A stretch of 9,550 nucleotides of DNA, taken from Roseburia sp. CAG:309 (lineage in GTDB: Bacteria; Bacillota; Clostridia; Lachnospirales; Lachnospiraceae). Where the stretch lies: the NCBI GenBank assembly GCA_000434115.1, contig FR893940.1:1-9550 (forward strand). The letters are read 5' to 3'. The notes below the pieces were generated by a model, which did no database searches, was not told the DNA's origin, and saw only the letters and a program-made list of their open reading frames with translations. Both the position numbers and the translations under genes were made by a program. Shown here piece after piece: positions 1 to 6,935 of the stretch. Every line of letters begins with the position of its first letter. Positions within the stretch are counted from its first letter, which is position 1.

Positions 1-50
1 GACGCTGCCCTCTCACGGCAGAAACAGGGGTTCGATTCCCCTACGGACTA
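1..50 (+). tRNA. tRNA-Glu (anticodon CTC), 3' part, cut by the window edge
   Basis: The window opens inside the molecule, at the end of the D-arm region. The anticodon stem is positions 5-9 paired with 17-21 (CTGCC/GGCAG). The seven-base loop 10-16 places CTC at 12-14, which reads the Glu codon GAG. The T stem is 26-30 with 38-42 (AGGGG/CCCCT) around the loop TTCGATT. The 3' acceptor strand is 43-49 (ACGGACT) with discriminator A50. No CCA is encoded (CTT follows), so it would be added enzymatically. The 5' acceptor strand and D arm are outside the window, so the acceptor stem cannot be checked. Confidence 0.93.
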
Positions 51-67
51 CTTTTCATAATCTTTTT

Positions 68-96
68 CTCCTGCATTCATTGTAGGAGTTTTTTTT
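68..96 (+). terminator. rho-independent terminator behind the tRNA
   Basis: CTCCTGCA (68-75) pairs with TGTAGGAG (81-88), eight pairs including one G-U, around the five-base loop TTCAT. Eight T residues follow (89-96). It sits 18 bases after the tRNA and ends just before the sirtuin ribosome binding site. Confidence 0.85.
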
Positions 97-127
97 AACT
101 TTTTCTTTATAAAAGGAGGTTTTTAAT

Positions 128-844
128 ATGAATGAAATTGAACAATTGCGTGAGTGGATCCACGACAGCGACAACATTGTTTTCTTTGGTGGTGCGGGCG
201 TATCTACCGAAAGCAATATCCCGGATTTTCGAAGTGTAGACGGCTTATACAATCAAGAATATGACTATCCTCCGGAAACGATTCTCAGTCATACCTTTTT
301 TATGCGGAATACCCCGGAATTTTACCGTTTTTACCGCAATAAAATGATCTTTCCGGATGCCGAACCAAACAAAGCACACCTTGCTTTGGCGGAACTGGAA
401 AAACAAGGAAAATTAAAAGCAGTCATCACACAAAATATCGATGGACTGCACCAAAAAGCCGGCAGCACGGAAGTATTGGAACTTCACGGCTCGGTTCTTC
501 GAAATTACTGTATGAAATGTGGAAAATTTTATAATCTGCAGGACACCATTTCTCAGGAAGGGGTTCCGAAATGCTCCTGCGGTGGAATCATCAAACCGGA
601 TGTTGTATTGTATGAAGAAGGACTGGATTCCTACGTTTTGGAAAAAGCAGTAAATTACATAAAAAATGCCGACATACTGATTATCGGCGGTACCTCTCTT
701 GCTGTCTATCCGGCAGCCGGTTTGATCGACTATTACCGTGGAAACAAACTGGTTCTCATCAACAAAAGTGAAACAAGCCGCGATGCACACGCAAACCTTG
801 TTATCAATGATGCGATTGGAAAGGTCTTTTCACAATTGCTATAA
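128..844 (+). CDS. cobB: SIR2-family NAD-dependent protein deacylase (sirtuin)
   Basis: This is a 238-residue bacterial sirtuin, which removes acetyl or other acyl groups from lysine side chains using NAD+ and gives nicotinamide and O-acyl-ADP-ribose in the cytoplasm. Visible family motifs are the NAD-binding GGAGVSTESNIPDFRS (21-36), TQNIDGLH (101-108) and the catalytic histidine H120 in LHGS. The zinc ligands are C128 and C131 (CMKC) with C149 and C151 (CSC). A second NAD-site motif, GGTSLAVYPAAG, lies at 187-198, and INKS (211-214) closes the Rossmann fold. The second zinc pair is CxC rather than the commoner CxxC. The ATG has a very strong site, AAAGGAGGT at 112-120, seven bases upstream. 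It follows a tRNA terminator with no visible promoter of its own. cobB is used as the general bacterial sirtuin name; substrate preference (acetyl or longer acyl) cannot be told. Confidence 0.95.
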   Translation: MNEIEQLREWIHDSDNIVFFGGAGVSTESNIPDFRSVDGLYNQEYDYPPETILSHTFFMRNTPEFYRFYRNKMIFPDAEPNKAHLALAELEKQGKLKAVITQNIDGLHQKAGSTEVLELHGSVLRNYCMKCGKFYNLQDTISQEGVPKCSCGGIIKPDVVLYEEGLDSYVLEKAVNYIKNADILIIGGTSLAVYPAAGLIDYYRGNKLVLINKSETSRDAHANLVINDAIGKVFSQLL

Positions 845-862
845 TAAAGTTTGCACCACTAT

Positions 863-895
863 AAAATGCTCCACCCCCATATGAGCATTTTTAGC
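863..895 (+). terminator. probable terminator of the sirtuin gene
   Basis: AAAATGCTC (863-871) pairs perfectly with GAGCATTTT (883-891), nine pairs around an 11-base C-rich loop, and the T-run 888-892 follows. It starts 19 bases after the sirtuin stop. The stem is AT-rich at its base and the T-run is partly within it, so strength is uncertain. It is also the first hairpin of the larger element 863-951. Confidence 0.55.
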
Positions 896-951
896 CTTGC
901 CAAAGGCGAGAAAAGAACACGAAGTGTTCGAAATGCGAATGTGTGGGTGGA
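863..951. other. structured intergenic element (three hairpins plus possible pseudoknot)
   Basis: The convergent gap between the sirtuin and the epimerase holds three consecutive stem-loops. These are 863-871 with 883-891; CTTGCC 896-901 with GGCGAG 905-910 (one G-U, loop AAA); and GAACAC 915-920 with GTGTTC 924-929 (loop GAA). In addition TCCACCC (870-876), mostly in the loop of the first hairpin, is the exact complement of GGGTGGA (945-951), so the element could close on itself as a pseudoknot or alternative long stem. On the - strand the third hairpin is followed by TTTT, so it could help stop transcription from the epimerase side. No ORF is apparent in it. Either a bidirectional terminator, a dispersed intergenic repeat or a small RNA would fit. 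No second copy was seen in this window. Confidence 0.5.
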
Positions 952-975
952 AGCCTGAATAGTTACCATGTTAAA

Positions 976-1839
976 TCATAACAGTTCCATCAGATAACCG
1001 CCGGTAAACTCTTCTCCGGACTCCAGAGACTGCATATATTCTCTTTCGGACAGTTCTCCCTCAAAATCCTCTTTATCGCAGCGGCCATACCACGGCTCAA
1101 GGCACACAAACGGAGCCTTTTTATCTGCTGTACTCCAGATTCCCCAGGCGGGCACATCGGCACTCACACGAACTTTCACCTGATTGGACAGATGATTGAC
1201 AAGTTCCAGATGTCCGATCGTCTCATTTTGCAAAATAAACGCATCACGTGCAAAGGTATCCTCTTCCAATACAAATTCATTGGAATGAAGTTCTTTTTCG
1301 TTGCTAAGAAGTCCATTTTCCAAAAATGCCACTTCCAAAAGCGGAGATTCTCCGGCGCGGACACTGTAATCATCCCGGATCATTCCGCCCTCACACGGAC
1401 AGGCAAACGCCGGATGTCCGCCAATCTGAAAATACATTGTCTTGTCATCCATATTTTTCACCTTCCAAGTGACACGGCACTGGTTTTGGAAAATCTCGTA
1501 AATAATCTGTAACTGAAAATGAAACGGATATTTTTCATAGGTCTCTTCATTGTCAGATAATGTAAATTCCAGTTTATCTTCTGTCTGATCTGTCAAAGTA
1601 AAATCCATATCTCGGGCAAAGCCATGCTGTCCCATCAAATAGGTCTGGCCTTCATAACGATACGAATTGTCTTTCAACGCTCCGACGATGGGAAAAAGAA
1701 CCGGTGCAGTCCGTCCCCAGAACGCCGGATCAGCATCCCACATTCTCTCGATCCCTTCTAATTGGATCGACGTGATCTCTGCTCCATGTTCTGCCACCGT
1801 CAGTGACATCATATGATTTTTAATCTGATGTGTCTGCAA
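976..1839 (-). CDS. aldose 1-epimerase family protein (LacX-like mutarotase)
   Basis: This 287-residue protein of the galactose-mutarotase fold belongs to the LacX-like branch of the aldose 1-epimerases, which interconvert alpha and beta anomers of aldoses or phosphorylated sugars in the cytoplasm. Recognisable family stretches are GAEITSI (19-25), PVLFPIVG (46-53), QHGFARD (71-77), GGHPAF (140-145), with H142 the likely acid, and CLEPWYGRCD (246-255), with E248 the likely base. There is no signal peptide. The start is TTG (1837-1839): the GGAGG at 1850-1854 lies ten bases upstream, and the nearer ATG is in another frame. From this TTG the N-terminus (QIKN...LTVAEHGAEITSI) lines up with the family. 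It follows the GH43 gene by 60 bp and has its own good promoter overlapping the GH43 stop. The true sugar is unknown; pentoses released by the neighbouring GH43 are a reasonable guess. Confidence 0.88.
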   Translation of the reverse strand: MQTHQIKNHMMSLTVAEHGAEITSIQLEGIERMWDADPAFWGRTAPVLFPIVGALKDNSYRYEGQTYLMGQHGFARDMDFTLTDQTEDKLEFTLSDNEETYEKYPFHFQLQIIYEIFQNQCRVTWKVKNMDDKTMYFQIGGHPAFACPCEGGMIRDDYSVRAGESPLLEVAFLENGLLSNEKELHSNEFVLEEDTFARDAFILQNETIGHLELVNHLSNQVKVRVSADVPAWGIWSTADKKAPFVCLEPWYGRCDKEDFEGELSEREYMQSLESGEEFTGGYLMELL

Positions 1840-1898
1840 AACACATACGCCTCCTTTTCTCTCACAATGTCAACTCATCATATTGTATACCTTCCTAT

Positions 1899-1926
1899 AT
1901 TATATCAGCAGTTCAAAACTTTTCAA
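1899..1926 (-). promoter_or_regulatory. promoter for the aldose epimerase gene
   Basis: On the - strand there is a -35 TTGAAA (1921-1926), a 16-bp spacer and a perfect -10 TATAAT (1899-1904). TGA directly in front of the -10 gives an extended -10 (TGnTATAAT). It overlaps the last codons and stop of the GH43 gene. Transcription would start near 1892, leaving about 53 bases of leader before the TTG start. The assignment rests on consensus match only. Confidence 0.6.
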
Positions 1927-3300
1927 CGCTCCATTTCCATCTCCGCGAAACGTGAAATACAAAGAATGGATTCCATCCGGAATCTCAATTTCACTTTCAT
2001 ACGTTTCCCAAACATTTGTAAATTCAATTGGCAGACTCGCAAGAACATCACCATCCCAGGTTAGTCTTACTTCTATGTTCCCACTAATATAACCACGCAT
2101 CGTCACTCGGATTTTTTTCACATTCTTCATATCAAAATACTTAAATCCTATCGTAGCCGAATTTTGAACATTTCCAACGTAGCCAATCTCCTCATCTCCA
2201 TCTTTTCCATCCTGCATTACTTTCGGAAAAGCATCTCCACCAACATACATGGATGGTTCGTCCGTAAATAAATGACAGGCTAGATACGCCGGATATTCTC
2301 CCTGTCCGGCGAGCGGACCGCCATTTAACCCGCAGGACGTAATTTCCACCTGCTCGATGCTGCCATCTTCCGCAATCGAAATCGGCTCAGCACATCCTTG
2401 TCTGCTATACCAGCTTCCATTCGTATGACGATGATAAAAAATATACCATTGATCCTTAATCTGCACAATACTTCCATGATTATTCGCCCCGTAAGCCATT
2501 GGCATATCTGCCGGTTTATAGGTATCAATATGCAGGTCACAATTGCTTACGATCACCCCGCCATATACAAAATCTCCCAATGGTGATTTACTTGTTGCAT
2601 AACAGAGTTCATGCATCACTTCAGACGAATAAACAAAGTAATACGTATCCCCTGCTTTCCGGATGGAAGATGCTTCAAAAAAAGCATGTCCTGCAAAAGA
2701 AGTTCCTGCACTATACTCACATCCGGGTACAACGCAAACCGGTTCCTCTTCTATCGTCAGCATATCCTCGCCTAACACGCACACCCACGCACCGGAACGG
2801 CTTTTATCGCCAGCCGCACAAGCACCGGTATATAGATATGTTCTTCCATTTTCTGTAAGAACTCCCGGATCAAATTGTGGTTCATCCTGCGGCCGGTCGC
2901 CCAGTCGCACTCCCTCGTTATCTTTTACATAACCATAAAAAGAAAACGGACCGGCCGGACTGTCACTAACTGCCACAGACACCAGCGATACTTTATCTAA
3001 TACATAATACAGATAATATCTTCCATCTGGTCCCATCGTAATATCCGGTGCATACAAACACATTTTTCCATCTTTATTCAAAGGATCTGCGGTCTTTTCA
3101 TATATCACGCCTTCATACCGCCAGTTTCCAAGATCATCGACAGGAGCAGACCATCCAACGTAATCTCCCATGCAAAATACATACCCATTATAATAATCGT
3201 GTGAACCATATACATATACCCGGTCGCCAAACACATACGGCTCTCCGTCCGGAACATATTCCCAAGAAGGAAGATATGGATTAAATGCTTGTTTTTTCAT
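1900..3300 (-). CDS. glycoside hydrolase family 43 (beta-xylosidase / alpha-L-arabinofuranosidase type), cytoplasmic
   Basis: This 466-residue protein has the GH43 five-bladed propeller pattern. The likely catalytic base is D18 (VPDGEPYVFGDRVYVYGSHD), the pKa-modulating aspartate is D86 (YAPDITMGPDGRYYLYY) and the general acid is E209 (FFEASSI). NNHGSIV (273-279) and YHRHTNGSWYSRQGCAEPI (289-307) are also typical of the family. GH43 enzymes invert configuration and act on arabino- or xylo-oligosaccharides; the exact linkage cannot be read from sequence. Residues from about 375 to 466 form a separate beta-rich tail resembling a CBM6-like carbohydrate-binding module. There is no signal peptide or membrane segment, so it should act on imported oligosaccharides. 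The ATG has AGAGGT seven bases upstream. It begins only 21 bp after the metA stop, too close for a promoter in the gap, and is followed by a mutarotase gene. Confidence 0.93.
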   Translation of the reverse strand: MKKQAFNPYLPSWEYVPDGEPYVFGDRVYVYGSHDYYNGYVFCMGDYVGWSAPVDDLGNWRYEGVIYEKTADPLNKDGKMCLYAPDITMGPDGRYYLYYVLDKVSLVSVAVSDSPAGPFSFYGYVKDNEGVRLGDRPQDEPQFDPGVLTENGRTYLYTGACAAGDKSRSGAWVCVLGEDMLTIEEEPVCVVPGCEYSAGTSFAGHAFFEASSIRKAGDTYYFVYSSEVMHELCYATSKSPLGDFVYGGVIVSNCDLHIDTYKPADMPMAYGANNHGSIVQIKDQWYIFYHRHTNGSWYSRQGCAEPISIAEDGSIEQVEITSCGLNGGPLAGQGEYPAYLACHLFTDEPSMYVGGDAFPKVMQDGKDGDEEIGYVGNVQNSATIGFKYFDMKNVKKIRVTMRGYISGNIEVRLTWDGDVLASLPIEFTNVWETYESEIEIPDGIHSLYFTFRGDGNGALKSFELLI

Positions 3301-3321
3301 AAATAATACCTCTCTTAAAAA

Positions 3322-4227
3322 TCAAAGTTCATATGGTGTACTCTGGTATACATAGTAGTTTAACCAGTTGGAAAACAATAACTGCCCCGCGGAACGCCAG
3401 CGCACGATCGGTGCTTTGCTCGGATCATCGTCCGGAAAATAATTGCATGGCATCTGCGGATTCATTCCTTTTTCCAGATCGCGGAAATACTCTTTTGCCA
3501 ATGTATCCGCATCGTATTCCGGATGACAGGTCATAAAAAAATGATGGCTGTCTTTCGTCTTAACGATTGTCACTCCGGCTTCTTCCGATATCGCCATCAG
3601 TTCCAGTTCGTCAATGGCCTCTATGTCCTCGCGGCGCATCCCCATAGCACGGGACTGTGGTGCATAAAAAACATCATCAAAGCCACGGAAAAAGGGTGAA
3701 TTCTTTTTCACTACAGTGTGTTCATATACACCGGACAACTTCTTCTCATAGTCCACTTTCGGGATACCATAATAATAATGGAGCCCCGCAAATGCCCCCC
3801 AACAAAGATGAAGCGTACAATGTACATGTGACTTACACCAGTCCATGATCCGACATACTTCATTCCAATACGTCACATCTTCAAACTCAATATAATCAAG
3901 CGGTGCTCCGGTAATGATCATTCCGTCATAACGCCGCTCTTTAATCTCATCAAACGTAGTATAAAACGTATCCAAATGTGTCGGATCCGTATGCTGCGGA
4001 ATATAACTTGCTGTCTTTAAAAACTCCACTTCGATCTGAAGCGGCGTATTTGACAACTTACGAAGAAGCTGCGTCTCTGTCACAATCTTCGTAGGCATCA
4101 GATTTAAGATCAGCACACGAAGTGGACGAATGTCCTGATGCATCGCACGATGCTCCGTCATTACAAATATATTTTCATTTTCCAATATTTCCGTCGCCGG
4201 AAGTGAATTGGGAATCTTAATCGGCAT
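3322..4227 (-). CDS. metA: homoserine O-acyltransferase MetA (probably acetyl-CoA type)
   Basis: This 301-residue enzyme acylates homoserine, the first committed step of methionine synthesis. Starting at the ATG 4225-4227, numbering matches E. coli MetA exactly: nucleophile C142 (LCWGA), H235 and E237 (CHPEYD), plus YFRDLEKG, NYFP and WRSAGQLLFSNWLNYYVY. A longer reading begins at a GTG (4234-4236) that lies inside the Shine-Dalgarno sequence AGGAGGTG, so that start is rejected. The ATG has GGAGG eight bases upstream. Position 111 of the TGAPLD motif is Asp. In characterised enzymes Gly here goes with succinyl-CoA and Glu with acetyl-CoA, so an acidic residue suggests acetyl transfer, by inference. 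The gene lies 46 bp after tenI with no terminator between and 21 bp before GH43. No SAM riboswitch fits in the short upstream gap. Confidence 0.95.
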   Translation of the reverse strand: MPIKIPNSLPATEILENENIFVMTEHRAMHQDIRPLRVLILNLMPTKIVTETQLLRKLSNTPLQIEVEFLKTASYIPQHTDPTHLDTFYTTFDEIKERRYDGMIITGAPLDYIEFEDVTYWNEVCRIMDWCKSHVHCTLHLCWGAFAGLHYYYGIPKVDYEKKLSGVYEHTVVKKNSPFFRGFDDVFYAPQSRAMGMRREDIEAIDELELMAISEEAGVTIVKTKDSHHFFMTCHPEYDADTLAKEYFRDLEKGMNPQMPCNYFPDDDPSKAPIVRWRSAGQLLFSNWLNYYVYQSTPYEL

Positions 4228-4261
4228 ATTGATCACCTCCTAACATTTGCTGCATATAGGT

Positions 4262-4290
4262 AGTCTACCACAATCAATTCATACTTTCAA
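4262..4290 (-). promoter_or_regulatory. possible metA promoter with palindrome over the -10
   Basis: On the - strand there is a -35-like TTGAAA (4285-4290), a 17-bp spacer and a -10-like TAGACT (4262-4267, four of six consensus) preceded by TGG, an extended -10 pattern. An 11-bp odd palindrome, GGTAGACTACC on the - strand (4259-4269), covers the -10 and could be a repressor site. It overlaps the 3' end of tenI. The -10 is weak, so metA may depend partly or wholly on read-through from the thi genes. Confidence 0.35.
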
Positions 4291-4870
4291 GCATAAAACC
4301 AGACATTATACAGACACCAGCCGCTCCGGTCTCCATGACCTGTCCGGCATTATCTGCCGAAATTCCGCCGATTCCATAGACCGGAACCTCCGATTTGCAG
4401 ACAACTTTGCTCAAAAAGGAAAGTCCTCTTCCCGGAAGTCCCTTTTTGCAGTCCGTCTCAAAAATGTGACCGGCCGTCATATAATCCGCCTGCAGATGCA
4501 TCGCTAAATTCGCCTGTTTTAACGAATGAACCGACGTTCCCACCGTGGTAAACCATTCCTTCGCTCCCTCTTCCCGCATTTTCTGCAAAAGGGGAAGCGG
4601 CAGATGAATTTCTTTACACCCAAGCTCTTTTGCTGCTTTATAATAAGTATGCAGAATACACCGCCTGTTATGCGACTTACAAATCGAAAGGACCTTTTCC
4701 GCCAGTTCCAAATACTCCCTTTCGGTAAGATCCTTTTCTCGCAGAAGAATGGCATCTGCCACGCCTTTTTTTGCAATATGATCAATGCGTGTCAGAAAGT
4801 CATCTCTGCACAATGTTCGATTTGTCACGCAAATACAGGGAATATTCTGCTTTCCTGCACGTATCGCCAT
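4274..4870 (-). CDS. tenI: TenI-like thiazole tautomerase (ThiE/TenI superfamily)
   Basis: This is a 198-residue TIM-barrel protein of the thiamine phosphate synthase superfamily. The stretch SVHSL (113-117) ... GHIFETDCKKGLPGRG (134-149) matches, as I recall it, Bacillus subtilis TenI, including its catalytic histidine (here H135) in GH-F-T; true ThiE proteins usually have GP at this place. LREKD (43-47) and GIGGI (166-170), the phosphate-site loop, are shared by both. The ThiE pyrimidine-diphosphate residues around the NDR and HLGQ-D motifs are replaced here (LHTYYKAA and IHLPLPLL). The likely role is therefore aromatising the ThiG product to the thiazole carboxylate phosphate, not coupling thiazole with pyrimidine. 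It follows thiH by 13 bp with AGGAG six bases before ATG. Automatic pipelines may call it thiE, and a dual or divergent ThiE role is not excluded. Confidence 0.82.
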   Translation of the reverse strand: MAIRAGKQNIPCICVTNRTLCRDDFLTRIDHIAKKGVADAILLREKDLTEREYLELAEKVLSICKSHNRRCILHTYYKAAKELGCKEIHLPLPLLQKMREEGAKEWFTTVGTSVHSLKQANLAMHLQADYMTAGHIFETDCKKGLPGRGLSFLSKVVCKSEVPVYGIGGISADNAGQVMETGAAGVCIMSGFMLESMN

Positions 4871-4883
4871 TGTATACTCCTAT

Positions 4884-6089
4884 TTACACATAAATGTAAT
4901 CGTTCATAACCGGCTGCAAACCTTCGTCGATAATTGCCTGATACACTTCGTCTACACTTCTCGTATCGTCAATTTCAAACTGTTCGTCACCTTTTTCTTC
5001 ACCGCTGTGACCGCCGATTCCTACATTGACACCGGCTGAAATCTTTGTCGCTGCGATCTTGATCAAGCTGTTACGCACTCTCTCGCACTCACGCGTCGAA
5101 ACGGTGATACTGGAAAATGGCATAAACAGACGATACGCGCAGACAACCTGAAGCAGCTGCGCTTCATGCACGTCCATCGGATTGATCTTATCATTGTTAA
5201 TGATCGGACGAAGACGTGGACAGGAAAATGCGATCTCTGCCTGCGGATATTTACGCTGCATAAAATATGCATGCATTCCGGTGGCAAAGGCATCTCTGCG
5301 GAAATCATCCAGTCCCAGAAGGGCAGCAAAGCCGACTCCACGCATCCCACCTTTCAAAGCACGCTCCTGAGCATTGACACGATATGGGAAAATACGTTTA
5401 TTTCCGGCAAGATGAAGTGTCTCGTACTTATCGGAGTTATAAGTCTCCTGAAATACCGTTACATAATCCGCACCGCACTCATGCAGATACGCATAATCTT
5501 CCGAGTTTGTCGGATAAATCTCCAAACCGATCACCTTAAAATATTTTCTCGCAATCTTACAAGCCTCTCCGATATAATGAATATCGGACATTTTCGGACT
5601 TTCCCCAGTCAGGATCAAAATTTCCTGCAAACCGGTCTTTGCGATCTCCTGCATTTCCTTTTCAATCTCTTCGGCATTTAATTTGGCACGACGAATCTTA
5701 TTGTGGCAGTTAAATCCGCAGTAAATGCAGTAATTTTCGCAATAATTGGCAATATAGATCGGAGTAAACATATAGATGGAATTACCAAAATGTTTTCTCG
5801 TCTCCTGCTGTGCCTGCTGTGCGATCTCTTCCAAAAACGGCATCGCTGCCGGTGATAAAAGGGCTCCAAAATCTTCCGGCGTTTTATTCGTATGAAGCAG
5901 GGCTCGGCGTACATCTTTTGCCGTATATTTGTCACTGTCATACGCTTTTGCTGCCTCTATCACTCGTTTATCAATATCCGAATCCAATACTTCCATCCCT
6001 TCAAGATAGGTCATATGATCGATCCGGTTTTCTTTTAAATGTTCTTTGATCTCATCATTTAAGATGCTTTCGTTTACTTTTTCCTGCAT
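4884..6089 (-). CDS. thiH: 2-iminoacetate synthase ThiH (radical SAM)
   Basis: This 401-residue radical SAM enzyme splits tyrosine with S-adenosylmethionine to p-cresol and dehydroglycine (2-iminoacetate), the glycine-derived part of the thiamine thiazole. The iron-sulfur ligands are C117, C121 and C124 in CENYCIYCGF (CX3CX2C). TGESP (161-165) is the SAM-site motif that follows. GLEIYP (188-193), VTVFQETY (210-217), GVGFAALLGL (251-260) and SCPRLRP (289-295) are also typical. It is about 25 residues longer at the N-terminus than E. coli ThiH. It lacks the longer C-terminal cluster domain of the related hydrogenase maturase HydG, which also supports the ThiH call. The ATG has TTGGAGG seven bases upstream. 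It starts 15 bp after thiG and ends 13 bp before tenI, so it is tightly co-transcribed. The anaerobic tyrosine route fits the absence of a glycine oxidase ThiO here. Confidence 0.97.
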   Translation of the reverse strand: MQEKVNESILNDEIKEHLKENRIDHMTYLEGMEVLDSDIDKRVIEAAKAYDSDKYTAKDVRRALLHTNKTPEDFGALLSPAAMPFLEEIAQQAQQETRKHFGNSIYMFTPIYIANYCENYCIYCGFNCHNKIRRAKLNAEEIEKEMQEIAKTGLQEILILTGESPKMSDIHYIGEACKIARKYFKVIGLEIYPTNSEDYAYLHECGADYVTVFQETYNSDKYETLHLAGNKRIFPYRVNAQERALKGGMRGVGFAALLGLDDFRRDAFATGMHAYFMQRKYPQAEIAFSCPRLRPIINNDKINPMDVHEAQLLQVVCAYRLFMPFSSITVSTRECERVRNSLIKIAATKISAGVNVGIGGHSGEEKGDEQFEIDDTRSVDEVYQAIIDEGLQPVMNDYIYV

Positions 6090-6104
6090 GATCTTCCTCC
6101 AAAT

Positions 6105-6887
6105 TTAGCGATTGCTTCCATCCTGAATATACCCTGTCAACGGAGAAGAAGCACTTCCTCCTTTGTCAAGCACTCTTCCAAGACCGGACAAATATGCGGT
6201 TCTTCCTGCCTCAATGGCTTTCTTAAATGCCTCTGCCATCGCCGGAATATCTCCCGCCGTAGCAATTGCCGTATTTGCCATCACAGCGGCAGCTCCCATT
6301 TCCATCGCTTCACATGCCTGGGAAGGGGAACCGATTCCTGCATCTACGATGATCGGCAGATCGATCTCATCAATCAGGATCCGGATAAATTCTTTCGTAC
6401 AAAGTCCTTTATTGGAACCGATTGGAGCAGCCAGCGGCATGATTGAGGCTGCACCGGCATTATACAGATCTCTTGCCACGTTCAGATCCGGATACATATA
6501 TGGCATTACGACAAATCCCTCTTTGGCAAGGATTTCTGTCGCCTTAATCGTCTCCTGATTATCCGGGAGCAGATATTTGCTATCCCGCATAATTTCAATC
6601 TTTACAAAATTTCCGCATCCGACTTCGCGGGAAAGTCTTGCGATACGAACTGCCTCGTCTGCATTTCTCGCACCGGAAGTATTGGGAAGAAGGGTGACAC
6701 CCTCCGGAATGTAATCAAGTATATTTGCTGTACCTCCGACATTTGCACGGCGAAGTGCCAGCGTAATGATCTGCGCACCTGCATTTTCTACCGATGCCTT
6801 GATCAAATCCAATGAATATTTTCCGGAACCAAGAATAAATCTTGAAGTAAATTCCTGTCCGCCTAAAACCAATGTATCTTTTTCCAT
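6105..6887 (-). CDS. thiG: thiazole synthase ThiG
   Basis: This 260-residue TIM-barrel enzyme combines 1-deoxy-D-xylulose 5-phosphate, dehydroglycine from ThiH and sulfur from ThiS thiocarboxylate into the thiazole phosphate tautomer. The N-terminal FTSRFILGSGKY (13-24), the Schiff-base lysine K96 in FVKIEI, NTSGARNADEAVRIARL (69-85), MPLAAPIGSN (149-158) and VMANTAIA (near 222-229) are family hallmarks. The length is normal for ThiG. The ATG has GAGAGGA about eight bases upstream. It lies 48 bp after thiS and 15 bp before thiH, in the same operon. ThiG works as a complex with ThiS and in contact with ThiH. Confidence 0.97.
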   Translation of the reverse strand: MEKDTLVLGGQEFTSRFILGSGKYSLDLIKASVENAGAQIITLALRRANVGGTANILDYIPEGVTLLPNTSGARNADEAVRIARLSREVGCGNFVKIEIMRDSKYLLPDNQETIKATEILAKEGFVVMPYMYPDLNVARDLYNAGAASIMPLAAPIGSNKGLCTKEFIRILIDEIDLPIIVDAGIGSPSQACEAMEMGAAAVMANTAIATAGDIPAMAEAFKKAIEAGRTAYLSGLGRVLDKGGSASSPLTGYIQDGSNR

Positions 6888-6935
6888 GATCTATGTCCTC
6901 TCTTTCTTTTCTGTCGTTATTTCATTTATCGCTTG

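Noticed and set aside
413..790. 125-codon open frame on the - strand inside the sirtuin gene, and similar long antisense frames inside GH43, thiH, thiG and rnhB
   Set aside because: They lie wholly within clear genes of known families, have no ribosome binding sites of note and show no protein motifs; they are by-products of the coding strand's codon use.
1868..1873. TTGACA on the - strand before the epimerase as a -35 box
   Set aside because: A -10 at 16-18 bp would fall on the Shine-Dalgarno and no TATAAT-like hexamer is there. The TTGAAA/TATAAT pair at 1899-1926 is a far better promoter.
4228..4236. MetA starting at the GTG 4234-4236
   Set aside because: That codon lies within the AGGAGGTG Shine-Dalgarno sequence itself. 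The ATG at 4225-4227 has ideal spacing and gives residue numbers identical to E. coli MetA.
4228..4273. SAM (S-box) riboswitch for metA
   Set aside because: The gap to tenI is 46 bases, far too short for an S-box, and no terminator hairpin is present.
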